In this document: one piece after another, positions 27,624-35,917 of the stretch
Numbering within the stretch: position 1 is the stretch's first letter
How the letters are laid out: each line of letters begins with the position of its first letter
DNA from: Mucilaginibacter xinganensis
GTDB lineage: Bacteria; Bacteroidota; Bacteroidia; Sphingobacteriales; Sphingobacteriaceae
Length of the DNA stretch: 64,000 nt
Direction: 5' to 3'
NCBI RefSeq assembly: GCF_002257585.1
Contig: NZ_CP022743.1
Coordinates: 3,100,001 to 3,164,000, forward strand
Program-made: the position numbers and the translations under genes
The notes under the pieces: model-generated
Seen by the model: only the letters and a program-made list of their open reading frames with translations
The model's database searches: none
What the model was told of the DNA's origin: nothing

Positions 27624-27953
27624 TTATTTATTAAATAGTTTTGTTATATCCTCCCATATTGAACGAACCCCTACATAAGCTGTACCGCCATCCTTTTTAA
27701 CGGCATATGTCTTTAGGAATTCACCGCTCCCTTTGCCTGTTTGCAAATCAAAGGAATTACCATGAAGGGGACAAATGATTTTTCCGTTCTCACACCAGCC
27801 CTTACTAAGGTCAAATCCCTGGTGAGGGCACATCGCTGATACGGCAAAAATATCGCCATTGTAACCAACAACACAAATGGTTTGGTTACCTGCTTTTATT
27901 TTAGTTACAAATGGGTTATTAATATCTGCTACTGGTATCCGGTACCACTTCAT
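27624..27953 (-). CDS. Rieske [2Fe-2S] ferredoxin-like protein
   Basis: A 109-residue single-domain Rieske protein. Both iron-binding boxes are intact: C42-P-H44 in AMCPHQGFDLSKG and C61-P-L-H64 in IICPLHGNSFDL. This is the soluble ferredoxin form, without a signal peptide or membrane anchor. By family it passes electrons to an oxygenase or a related redox enzyme, as in NirD or biphenyl dioxygenase ferredoxins. The gene starts 4 bp after the lipoprotein gene and abuts the NTF2-like gene, so all three are very likely one operon. The electron donor and acceptor are not encoded nearby. Confidence 0.9.
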   Translation of the reverse strand: MKWYRIPVADINNPFVTKIKAGNQTICVVGYNGDIFAVSAMCPHQGFDLSKGWCENGKIICPLHGNSFDLQTGKGSGEFLKTYAVKKDGGTAYVGVRSIWEDITKLFNK

Positions 27954-27957
27954 AGGT

Positions 27958-28722
27958 TTAAAAATCTATCTTTAAATTCATTAATGACGGATTTTTAATT
28001 ACATCATCCATGTTAGTTATCAGCGTTACCCGCTTTCTGTCGAGCGATACGATGGCCTTGGGGTTATTTACCTTTTTCACCGGTTTTGCAAAGTTAAGTA
28101 TCACTTTATAGGGCATGTCTATCAGCATGGCTTTTGCCATTGAAAACGCCGAGGAGGTCCTTTTTAAAAACGCATTAAACTTTGTTTTATCAATTACGCG
28201 GTAAAATTTATGCGGGGTTATTTCATAAGTATAATAATCTTCACCGGCCACCAATTGTTGCGCATCAAACCCCATCGGTTGTTTCTCATTTTTCGAGATA
28301 GATTTTAACTGGCTATTCATGGAGATTTTTGAAATATGTTTAAGGTAATACTCCAGGTCGGATGAGTTTTTTGCCAGGTGATTAACACTAACCTTCATTA
28401 TGCTTTTTTTCAAATTCATTTTTATAGACAGGTTACTGCTTTTAGCCATATTGGCTTCTTCAGCATTCATCTTGAGCTGGGTGGTATCAGGCAGCGCTGA
28501 ATAGAAATTAAGCGTTGTATCTTTCACCAACGAAAACTGAGGGGTAGCTTTCACAGAGTCTGACATTAAATTCATCAATACCGATACGGCACTGCTCATA
28601 TCAAACCCATAAACCACATTACAGGATCCATCCTGTTTAAAATTATATTGCTCCTCAATGTCAACACACGAAGAAAAGCAAAGCAGAACGAAAAATAGCA
28701 CAGGTAAGTATAGTTTTTTCAT
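27958..28722 (-). CDS. Putative lipoprotein of unknown function
   Basis: I do not recognise a named family. The 254-residue product begins with a lipoprotein signal (MKKLYLPVLFFVLLCFSSC; Cys19 would be lipidated). The mature part starts VDIEEQYNFKQDGSCNVVYG, which resembles Bacteroidota lipoproteins with an early charged beta region. The rest is mostly beta strands and short helices, with repeated phrases such as LSIKMNLKKSIMKVSVNHL. It is the first gene of the run that continues with the Rieske and NTF2-like genes, with 4 bp to the Rieske start. Confidence 0.7.
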   Translation of the reverse strand: MKKLYLPVLFFVLLCFSSCVDIEEQYNFKQDGSCNVVYGFDMSSAVSVLMNLMSDSVKATPQFSLVKDTTLNFYSALPDTTQLKMNAEEANMAKSSNLSIKMNLKKSIMKVSVNHLAKNSSDLEYYLKHISKISMNSQLKSISKNEKQPMGFDAQQLVAGEDYYTYEITPHKFYRVIDKTKFNAFLKRTSSAFSMAKAMLIDMPYKVILNFAKPVKKVNNPKAIVSLDRKRVTLITNMDDVIKNPSLMNLKIDF

Positions 28723-28872
28723 AATGCAAAATTTAAGTAATAATAGTAAATTTCAGATAAAAGGCAAACAGTTTACCGCATACTGCTTCCTCTAAATTAT
28801 CGTTTAATTATCATAATTCATACCTTTTACCATTAGCTTTCCACCTTTACCCAGATTTTGCTTCAAAAAGTG

Positions 28873-28880
28873 TATTTTTG
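28873..28880 (+). promoter_or_regulatory. -7 element in front of queE
   Basis: TATTTTTG matches TAnnTTTG and ends 9 bp before the queE ATG at 28890. A TTTG at 28857-28860 lies upstream, but its 12-bp spacing is shorter than usual. Confidence 0.4.
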
Positions 28881-28889
28881 CCGCCTATT

Positions 28890-29513
28890 ATGGCACACCA
28901 GATACCGGAAGACGGCACATTGCTTCCATTAATGGAAGAATTTTATACGATACAGGGCGAAGGATATAATACAGGTAAGGCTGCCTATTTTATTCGCCTT
29001 GGTGGCTGCGATGTGGGCTGCCACTGGTGTGATGTTAAAGAGAGCTGGGATGCTGAATTACATGCGTTAACGTCTGCTGATCAGATTATTGAAAACGCCT
29101 CCAGGCATCCTTCAAAAGCCGTGGTGGTAACTGGCGGAGAACCTTTAATATATAATCTTGACTATTTAACCGCAGGTTTACAAAAACGCGGAATTAAAAC
29201 CTTTATTGAAACTTCGGGTGCCTATCCCCTTTCCGGCAGTTGGGACTGGATTTGTTTATCGCCAAAAAAATTCAAGTCGCCAATGCATCTTGTTGCTGCA
29301 AACGCCGACGAACTGAAAGTAATTATATTCAATAAATCAGACTTTGCGTTCGCTGAAGAAAATGCTAAGCTTGTTTCACCAAATTGCAAGCTCTTTTTAC
29401 AACCGGAATGGTCTAAATCAAAAGAAATGACGCCGCTGATAGTTGATTACGTAATGAATAATCCGCAATGGGAGGTATCATTGCAAACGCACAAGTATTT
29501 AAATATACCATAA
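28890..29513 (+). CDS. queE: 7-carboxy-7-deazaguanine synthase
   Basis: A 207-residue radical SAM enzyme of the queuosine pathway that converts carboxy-tetrahydropterin to CDG. The iron-sulfur motif is the QueE form C-x3-C-x2-C (C40, C44, C47 in GGCDVGCHWCD), preceded by FYTIQGEG. The block VVTGGEPLIYN follows, and the truncated barrel ends with KLFLQPEW. A TTG at 28878 could extend the frame by four codons, but it overlaps the -7 element. The ATG at 28890 gives the usual start. No other que genes are in the window. Confidence 0.93.
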   Translation: MAHQIPEDGTLLPLMEEFYTIQGEGYNTGKAAYFIRLGGCDVGCHWCDVKESWDAELHALTSADQIIENASRHPSKAVVVTGGEPLIYNLDYLTAGLQKRGIKTFIETSGAYPLSGSWDWICLSPKKFKSPMHLVAANADELKVIIFNKSDFAFAEENAKLVSPNCKLFLQPEWSKSKEMTPLIVDYVMNNPQWEVSLQTHKYLNIP

Positions 29514-29531
29514 GGTAAACAATCGGTAGTT

Positions 29532-29562
29532 CGGGCTTTAAAACACCGCCCGTCTTTTCTTT
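29532..29562 (+). terminator. Possible terminator after queE
   Basis: CGGGC at 29532-29536 pairs with GCCCG at 29548-29552 across an 11-nt loop, followed by TCTTTTCTTTTC. The stem is short but the T-rich tail is good. Confidence 0.5.
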
Positions 29563-29652
29563 TCTTGATTTGCCGGCATCACACATTCGTACTCAAATTT
29601 CACATCCCCAAAAAAAATGTAACTTAGGTTACGAAATCACGTATCAAAACCA

Positions 29653-31554
29653 ATGAGAGTTTTAGTGTTCTCGGTTCTGTTATTTTTTATTACCAGTTAT
29701 TCATTCGCCCAACAGAGGCAATACTCTACCACCGATAGAGACGCAATTAAATTTTTCGCCCTGGCCAACACTAACCTGGACGATCATATGTACGATGAAG
29801 CGGCTGAAAATTTGCAAAAAGCGATAGAGGCCGATGATAAATTTATTGAAGCCCACGCCGTGCTTGGTGACCTGCTGCGCCAAATGCGTAATTACAACGC
29901 AGCTATAGCGCAATTTAAAAAAGTAATTACATTAAATCCGGAATTTAACCGGGCCGTTTATCTTAAAATCGGCGAAATGGAAATAAACAGCTCGCAGTAT
30001 GAATTGGCACAGCAACACCTGGAAAAGTATTTAACTTACCCAAATATAACTGCGCAAAATAACGCTTACGCTCAAAAATTAATAGCCGACTGTAAGTTCA
30101 GTATTTTGGCTGTTTCCCACCCGGTACCTTTTAAACCGGTTAATTTAGGCCCTGCCATTAATACCGAAGCTGATGAGTACCTCCCGGTTGCCACGGCAGA
30201 TGAAGCGACTTTGATATTTACCCGGAAAATAAACAACAACGAAGATTTTTATAAGAGTAATAAGGAGAATAATAAATGGCAAACAGCCACTTACCTGAGT
30301 GACCTGATCAATACCCCCCAGTATAATGAAGGGGCAGAATCAATATCGCAGGATGGCAAGTATCTGTTTTTTACAGGTTGTAACCGCCCGGATGGCCTTG
30401 GGCGCTGCGATATCTATATAGCTCAAAAAAAAGGCGATAACTGGGGCAAACCATTCGATCTGAGTCCGCCTGTAAATACTACAGGTTGGGAGTCGCAGCC
30501 ATCTATAAGTGCTGACGGGAAGACCCTTTACTTTGTAAGTAATCGTAAAGGCGGCTATGGTGGGTATGATATTTGGAAATCGTCATTATCTGATAAGGGC
30601 TGGGGCGAACCCGAAAACATGGGGCCAAACATCAATACAGTTTATGATGAGCAATCTCCGTTTATTCATCCGGACGACAGCACATTTTATTTTTGTTCAA
30701 ACGGATGGCCTGGCTTAGGCGGAAAAGACTTGTTCATGAGCCGCCTGGGCAAGGATGGCAAATGGCAAAAACCCGAGAATCTGGGCTACCCTATCAATTC
30801 AAGCGGCGACGAAAACGGACTTACGCTCACAGCCAACGGTACGTATGCTTTTTTCTCGTCAAACAACCTAAATGGCTTTGGCGGATTCGATATTTATACT
30901 TTTGAGTTGCCTGCAAATTTACGGCCGCAACTGGTTACTTATGTAAAGGGCACAGTAAGCGATGCCAAAACCAAAAGACCGCTTGAAGCGGCCGTAGAGA
31001 TTATAGATTTGCAAAAAAATGAAGCTGTTTACCAGGATTACAGCGATGACTCGCAGGGTGCTTTTTTGGCAACCTTAACTGCCGGGAAAAACTATGGCTT
31101 AAATATTTCCAGAAGCGGGTACTTGTTCTATTCGGCCAATTTCTCACTGGTAGGACATGAGCCTAAAAACCCATTTGAAATAGCTGTTTTACTTGAACCG
31201 ATAGAGATCGGCAATAAAGTTATCCTGAACAATATATTTTTTGACACTAATAAATTTGATTTGAAAACAGAATCGGTTGCGGAGCTACAGCAACTGGTAT
31301 CTTTTTTAACGGTTAACCCAACGGTGCATATCGAAATATCCGGCCATACCGATAACGTGGGCAATGATCAGCTAAATCAAACCCTTTCAGAGAACAGGGC
31401 TAAATCTGTTTACCAATATCTTGTCAGCAATAAGGTTGCTGCAGACCGGCTCGTTTTTAAAGGCTACGGCAAAACACAGCCCATAGCCCCAAATACAACA
31501 GAAGAGGATCGTAAAAAGAACCGGAGAACAGAATTTAAGATAATAGCCAAGTAG
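29653..31554 (+). CDS. PorE-like outer-membrane-associated protein: TPR, beta-propeller, CRD, OmpA
   Basis: A 633-residue secreted protein with signal peptide MRVLVFSVLLFFITSYSFAQ. TPR-like helices occupy about 30-140. A PD40/WD40-like propeller spans about 150-430, with several repeats such as QSPFIHPDDSTFYFCSNGWP and QPSISADGKTLYFVSNRKGG. A carboxypeptidase-regulatory-like domain covers about 435-515, and an OmpA peptidoglycan-binding domain occupies the last ~115 residues (ISGHTDNVGNDQLNQTLSENR). This domain order is that of PorE, which helps anchor the type IX secretion machinery to peptidoglycan in Porphyromonas. Unlike PorE there is no lipobox, so it may be a paralogue. Confidence 0.85.
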   Translation: MRVLVFSVLLFFITSYSFAQQRQYSTTDRDAIKFFALANTNLDDHMYDEAAENLQKAIEADDKFIEAHAVLGDLLRQMRNYNAAIAQFKKVITLNPEFNRAVYLKIGEMEINSSQYELAQQHLEKYLTYPNITAQNNAYAQKLIADCKFSILAVSHPVPFKPVNLGPAINTEADEYLPVATADEATLIFTRKINNNEDFYKSNKENNKWQTATYLSDLINTPQYNEGAESISQDGKYLFFTGCNRPDGLGRCDIYIAQKKGDNWGKPFDLSPPVNTTGWESQPSISADGKTLYFVSNRKGGYGGYDIWKSSLSDKGWGEPENMGPNINTVYDEQSPFIHPDDSTFYFCSNGWPGLGGKDLFMSRLGKDGKWQKPENLGYPINSSGDENGLTLTANGTYAFFSSNNLNGFGGFDIYTFELPANLRPQLVTYVKGTVSDAKTKRPLEAAVEIIDLQKNEAVYQDYSDDSQGAFLATLTAGKNYGLNISRSGYLFYSANFSLVGHEPKNPFEIAVLLEPIEIGNKVILNNIFFDTNKFDLKTESVAELQQLVSFLTVNPTVHIEISGHTDNVGNDQLNQTLSENRAKSVYQYLVSNKVAADRLVFKGYGKTQPIAPNTTEEDRKKNRRTEFKIIAK

Positions 31555-31563
31555 CTAAATACA

Positions 31564-31606
31564 AAAAGCGTAAAGTAAAAATCCGGGATATTTACTTTAC
31601 GCTTTT
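31564..31606. terminator. Bidirectional terminator between the PorE-like gene and recQ
   Basis: AAAAGCGTAAAGTAAA at 31564-31579 and TTTACTTTACGCTTTT at 31591-31606 form a perfect 16-bp stem with an 11-nt loop. The gene stops converge on it from both sides, so it can terminate both transcripts. Confidence 0.8.
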
Positions 31607-31645
31607 GATCAATATTTTGAGCTTTGGCTGTGTTGCTTACAAAGC

Positions 31646-33841
31646 TTAATTCCCCATTTCAGATAAGAATTTTATTCGCATCAATTGAATCTCTTCAATG
31701 GTATAGTCGTCATTACCCAGGTGGGCCAGGGCATCTTCTATTGAATCAACCTCGGCCGTACGGAAATAATCAAATACTTCCTCTTGCTTATCCTCATCAA
31801 TAATTTCATCAATGTAATAGTTCAAATTCAGTTTTGTACCGGAGTTAACAATAGTTTCAACCTCTTTCAAAATCTCCTCATAGGATAATCCTTTAGAAGC
31901 CGCGATATCATCAAGATTTAAATGGCGGTCAATATTTTGAATAATGAACACTTTAAGGGCTGATTTATTTGCGGCACTTTTGATTACCATATCAATAGGG
32001 CGGTCAATATCATTATCCTCAACGTACTTCTGTATCAGGTCGGTAAAAGGTTTTCCGAATTTAAGCGCCTTGCCCGCCCCAACACCAGAGATTTGTTTTA
32101 ATTCTTCGGTTGTAATAGGGTAATGTGTACACATCTCCTCCAGCGAGGGGTCCTGAAATATCACGAACGGAGGCAAACCCTTTTGCTTGGCCAGCTTTTT
32201 ACGCAGGTCCTTAAGCATCTGCAATAACTCCGTATCCAAGGCGCCGCCACCCTGTTTAGGGCCATCAGCGTCATCATCATCGTCTGCCGCTTCAATAGGC
32301 TTATTTAATACAAACCTAATGCTGTATGGATTATCAATAAATGAATTCCCTAATTTAGTTAAACGCAGCAAGCCATACTGATCAATATCCTTAGATAGGA
32401 AATTATTGAGTAAAGCCTGCCTTAACAAGGAGTTCCAAAGGTTCAGGCCATCTTCCTTGCCTGATCCGTAGTATTCAAGCAGGTCATGTTCATAATTTTT
32501 TATCTGTGCATTATCTTCACCCATAAGGATGCTGATAATGTGATGATCATCAAACTTTTCACCTATTTGTTTAATCAGGCTTAAGGCCTTATGTAGATGC
32601 AATTCGCCATCAAAATGTTCTTTAGGTCCGCAACAATTGTCGCACATGTTATTGCAGCCTGCTTCATTAAAGTTCTCCCCAAAATAATGCAGCAGCTGTT
32701 TACGGCGACAAACTGATGATTCAGCATAGTCAATTACTTCTTTCAATATTTGGGTACCAATTTCGCGTTCTGAAACCGGTTTATCTTTCATGAACTTTTG
32801 AAGCTTGTCGATATCTTTCTCTGAGTAAAAAGCCACGCAAACACCTTCGCCGCCATCGCGCCCGGCCCGGCCGGTTTCCTGGTAATATCCCTCCATGCTC
32901 TTCGGCACATCGTGGTGAATTACATAACGAACATCAGGCTTATCAATCCCCATCCCAAAAGCTATAGTTGCCACAATAACATCTACATCTTCCATCAGGA
33001 ACTTATCCTGCGTATCTGCCCTTACCTTAGGATCTAAACCTGCGTGATACGGCAATGCCTTTATGCCGTTCAAATTTAACGCCTCGGCAACTTCTTCAAC
33101 CTTTTTGCGGCTAAGGCAATAAATAATGCCCGACTTACCCTGGTTTTGCTTAACAAACTTTACAATCTCTTTTATTACATTCCGTTTAGCGCGCACTTCG
33201 TAAAAAAGATTGGAGCGGTTAAACGATGATTTATAAATAGTTGCATTGTTCATTTGCAGGTTTTTTTGAATATCCTGCTGAACTTTTGGTGTGGCGGTTG
33301 CCGTTAGGGCAATAATTGGAATGTTATCACCAATATTACTGATTACCTGCCGGATTTTACGATATTCCGGGCGGAAGTCATGCCCCCATTCAGAAATACA
33401 GTGTGCCTCATCTACAGCTACAAACGACACCTGGTTAAGGCGTAAAAAATCTATATTTTCCTGCTTGGTCAATGATTCTGGTGCAACGTACAATAACTTG
33501 GTTTTACCAGCAAGCACGTCTTCCTTAACTCTTGTAATATCTGATTTTGTAAGTGATGAGTTTAAAAAATGGGCGATACTGTCTGAACCACCAAAGGCCC
33601 TTAACTGATCAACCTGATTCTTCATTAATGCAATTAGAGGGGAAATTACAATTGCCGTACCGTCACTCATCAGGGCTGGTAACTGGTAACACATGGATTT
33701 ACCACCACCTGTTGGCATAATCACAAACGTATCGTTACCCGCCAATATATTAGTTATAATCGCTTCCTGCTCTCCCTTAAAGTTATCGAACCCAAAAAAG
33801 TTCTGGAGATTATCGAAAAGCGACTTCTTCGTTTCTATCAT
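31646..33841 (-). CDS. recQ: ATP-dependent DNA helicase RecQ
   Basis: A 731-residue superfamily 2 helicase. Walker A is MPTGGGKS at 42-49. The DEAH box is D144-E-A-H147 in VAVDEAHCISEWGHDFRPEY. Motif VI is within YYQETGRAGRDGG, and the zinc-binding RQC segment (CRRKQLLHYFGENF, then CNNMCDNC) follows. A winged helix and an HRDC domain (about 530-610) complete the common layout, with an additional acidic C-terminal extension. It unwinds DNA 3'-5' in recombination and replication-fork repair. Start at 33841 gives the standard N-terminus. Confidence 0.96.
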   Translation of the reverse strand: MIETKKSLFDNLQNFFGFDNFKGEQEAIITNILAGNDTFVIMPTGGGKSMCYQLPALMSDGTAIVISPLIALMKNQVDQLRAFGGSDSIAHFLNSSLTKSDITRVKEDVLAGKTKLLYVAPESLTKQENIDFLRLNQVSFVAVDEAHCISEWGHDFRPEYRKIRQVISNIGDNIPIIALTATATPKVQQDIQKNLQMNNATIYKSSFNRSNLFYEVRAKRNVIKEIVKFVKQNQGKSGIIYCLSRKKVEEVAEALNLNGIKALPYHAGLDPKVRADTQDKFLMEDVDVIVATIAFGMGIDKPDVRYVIHHDVPKSMEGYYQETGRAGRDGGEGVCVAFYSEKDIDKLQKFMKDKPVSEREIGTQILKEVIDYAESSVCRRKQLLHYFGENFNEAGCNNMCDNCCGPKEHFDGELHLHKALSLIKQIGEKFDDHHIISILMGEDNAQIKNYEHDLLEYYGSGKEDGLNLWNSLLRQALLNNFLSKDIDQYGLLRLTKLGNSFIDNPYSIRFVLNKPIEAADDDDDADGPKQGGGALDTELLQMLKDLRKKLAKQKGLPPFVIFQDPSLEEMCTHYPITTEELKQISGVGAGKALKFGKPFTDLIQKYVEDNDIDRPIDMVIKSAANKSALKVFIIQNIDRHLNLDDIAASKGLSYEEILKEVETIVNSGTKLNLNYYIDEIIDEDKQEEVFDYFRTAEVDSIEDALAHLGNDDYTIEEIQLMRIKFLSEMGN

Positions 33842-34159
33842 TATAAATGTATTCTTTGATTGTATTTAAAAGTTTAAAGTAACAAATTTTTCTCAATAAA
33901 CGATGGAATTACTTTAAAATTTTATATAAAAATGATTATTCATTCAAAAACAATTTGTTTATTTATTCCGTTTAACATCCCGTAGTAAGCGGAGGTTTTT
34001 ATTTAGTTTTATTTAATTCTTAATTTACAAATTAATAACCAATTTTGCCCCGCGTTTACCAAATAAAACTAACATGAGTTGCATAAAAACAAAATCGCTC
34101 GTAATAGTTTTTTTACAATAAAAAACAAACCGTTTTAATGAAAATTGTTTAATTAAAAT
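33842..34159. other. Intergenic stretch between divergent recQ and manC, no gene seen
   Basis: About 318 bp, very AT-rich, with homopolymer T and A runs. It should hold the recQ and manC promoters, but I found no clear TTTG/TAnnTTTG pair on either strand and no strong hairpin. Confidence 0.6.
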
Positions 34160-35245
34160 ATGAATAAAAACTACTATGCCATTATCATGGCAGGCGGTAT
34201 TGGAAGCCGTTTTTGGCCCATCAGCCGTACATCATACCCTAAACAATTTATTGACATACTGGGTACCGGTAAAACATTGATCCAAAACACCTATGACCGG
34301 TTCCTGAAAATATGCCCAAAGGAGAATATTTATGTTGTAACAAATGAAATTTATACCGGGCTGGTTAAAGAACAATTGCCTGATATGACAGATGATCAGA
34401 TCCTGACAGAGCCGGTAATGCGTAACACAGCGCCGTGCGTTGCTTATGGTTGTTTTAAAATAGAAAACCTTAACCCCAATGCAGCAATTGTAGTGGCACC
34501 CTCTGATCACCTGATCCTTGATGAAGCTGCGTTTATAACCACAATTGAAAAATCGCTGGCCGTAGCTACAGAAAACAATTGCTTAATTACACTGGGAATA
34601 AAGCCTTCAAGACCCGATACAGGTTACGGTTACATCCAATACACAGAACAAAGCCTTAAGAACGACTTTTTTAAGGTTAAAACCTTCACTGAAAAACCCA
34701 CCCTCGAGATAGCCAAAACGTTTTTACAAAGCGGTGACTTTTTATGGAATGCAGGGATCTTTGTTTGGTCGGCAAAAGCTATTGTAAATGCATTCAACAG
34801 TTACCTGCCGGATATGTATGAAATTTTTGCAGAAGCAAGGCCCGTGTATAACACTGGTAATGAAAAGCAGCATATTCATAAATCTTACCTGCAATGCACC
34901 AATATCTCTATCGACTACGGAATAATGGAGAAGGCTGACAATGTTTATGTGCTGCCCTCGGAGTTTGGTTGGAGCGACCTTGGTACATGGGCGTCAATAT
35001 ATGACCTGGCTGAGAAGGATTACGTAGGCAACGCCGTAATACCTGCAGAAAAAGTGATCATGTACGATTCATCAAACTGTATGGTTAACGTACCCGGAGA
35101 AAAACTGGTTATATTACAGGGATTGCATGATTTTATTGTTGTAGAAGCCAATAACACGCTGCTAATATGCCCCCGCGACCAGGAGCAAAATATTAAAAAG
35201 GTGGTTGCAGATGTAAAACAACAATTTGGCACAAAGTATATTTAG
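34160..35245 (+). CDS. manC: Mannose-1-phosphate guanylyltransferase
   Basis: A 361-residue nucleotidyltransferase that makes GDP-mannose from mannose-1-phosphate and GTP. The signature AGGIGSRFWPISRTSYPKQF is at 11-30. VAPSDHLILD, the FTEKPTLE block, FLWNAGIFVW and ALSTFEFGWSDLGTW-like SEFGWSDLGTW further identify the sugar-nucleotide pyrophosphorylase fold and its C-terminal beta helix. It lacks the phosphomannose isomerase domain of the bifunctional ~480-residue form. GDP-mannose feeds capsule, lipopolysaccharide or protein glycosylation. It is a single-gene unit ended by a strong terminator. Confidence 0.95.
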   Translation: MNKNYYAIIMAGGIGSRFWPISRTSYPKQFIDILGTGKTLIQNTYDRFLKICPKENIYVVTNEIYTGLVKEQLPDMTDDQILTEPVMRNTAPCVAYGCFKIENLNPNAAIVVAPSDHLILDEAAFITTIEKSLAVATENNCLITLGIKPSRPDTGYGYIQYTEQSLKNDFFKVKTFTEKPTLEIAKTFLQSGDFLWNAGIFVWSAKAIVNAFNSYLPDMYEIFAEARPVYNTGNEKQHIHKSYLQCTNISIDYGIMEKADNVYVLPSEFGWSDLGTWASIYDLAEKDYVGNAVIPAEKVIMYDSSNCMVNVPGEKLVILQGLHDFIVVEANNTLLICPRDQEQNIKKVVADVKQQFGTKYI

Positions 35246-35289
35246 TAATCATTGACCGGGAATTGGGGATCAGTTCCTTTATATTTTGA

Positions 35290-35327
35290 TAGTAAAGCCC
35301 TTGTAAAACAACGCAAGGGCTTTACTA
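35290..35327 (+). terminator. Intrinsic terminator after manC
   Basis: TAGTAAAGCCCTTG at 35290-35303 and CAAGGGCTTTACTA at 35314-35327 form a perfect 14-bp stem with a 10-nt loop. It lies 45 bp beyond the manC stop. There is no long T tract, so part of the strength comes from the stem. Confidence 0.7.
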
Positions 35328-35390
35328 TCCTCCCGTCTCTGATTAGATAAGCCCAATTACTATTTACGATTGTTACAATTTATAGTCTGA

Positions 35391-35489
35391 TTTATCCTTT
35401 CGCCGAAATGGATCCCCGCCATAAAAGATAAAAAATCAAGCGAATCAAAATATACTGTTTATATCCAGTTTTACCTTGCCGGTAAATAA
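35391..35489 (+). pseudogene. Remnant of the 3' end of a TonB-C-domain protein gene
   Basis: The frame LSPKWIPAIKDKKSSESK, then YTVYIQFYLAGK, stop TAA 35487-35489, is a diverged copy of the last ~30 codons of the gene at 10214-10588 (LSPKWIPAMKNNKFIKSK, YTVPIRFYITG). It is open only from about 35391 because a TGA precedes it, so the gene's 5' three quarters are missing. The reading frame of the tail is preserved despite many substitutions. Confidence 0.8.
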
Positions 35490-35497
35490 ATACATCA

Positions 35498-35600
35498 ACG
35501 CATAAATTATTTACATTGTATTTCTTTTACTTGCTGGTAAATGTCTCGCCCAAAAACTTACCTGAGGCGACAAATAAAGCCTGAACAGGCCATTATCAAT
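35498..35600 (+). pseudogene. Remnant of the 5' end of an M1 peptidase gene
   Basis: It aligns with the first ~35 codons of the M1 peptidase at 10601: CGTAAATTATTCACAATTG there against CATAAATTATTTACATTG here, then TATTTCTTTTACTT in both and CGCCCA shortly after. The start codon is ACG instead of ATG, one base is missing near 35515, and TGA appears where CGG would be. The similarity fades by about 35600. It directly follows the TonB-domain remnant, in the same order as the intact pair. Confidence 0.8.
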
Positions 35601-35606
35601 TCCTAA

Positions 35607-35795
35607 TCGCTAAATTCAATAACAGAGCCTGACCTGTTAATGGATGTGGTTGACCGCGTGCACGGCCTGGGCGTTAAAGGTGATTACTTAAGCCAGATAA
35701 AGAAAAATATATTAATCAAGCATAAACATTTCATAAATCCGTATGGTGAAGAAATGCAGAAGGTCCGCAACAGGAAATGGAGCAGTAGTCAATGA
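35607..35795 (+). pseudogene. C-terminal fragment of a phosphoketolase gene
   Basis: An open frame reads EPDLLMDVVDRVHGLGVKGD, then YLSQIKKNILIKHKHFINPY and GEEMQKVRNRKW, ending at TGA 35793-35795. This matches the phosphoketolase (Xfp) C-terminus, where DLVMDVIDRV, LIEHKxYI and YGEDMPEIRNWKW are usual. Only about 60 of ~790 codons remain and there is no start, so it is a non-functional tail. Phosphoketolase splits xylulose-5-phosphate or fructose-6-phosphate to acetyl phosphate. Confidence 0.8.
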
Positions 35796-35917
35796 ATTAA
35801 GAACACCGACTTGCCCAACCAGGTTCTTCTTGCTAATAACAATGGCCTGTGTAGATAAATATCACGCCCCTTGGAACATTTGGCCTACTCATTTGTCTTT
35901 TATTAAGCCCAAAAGAT

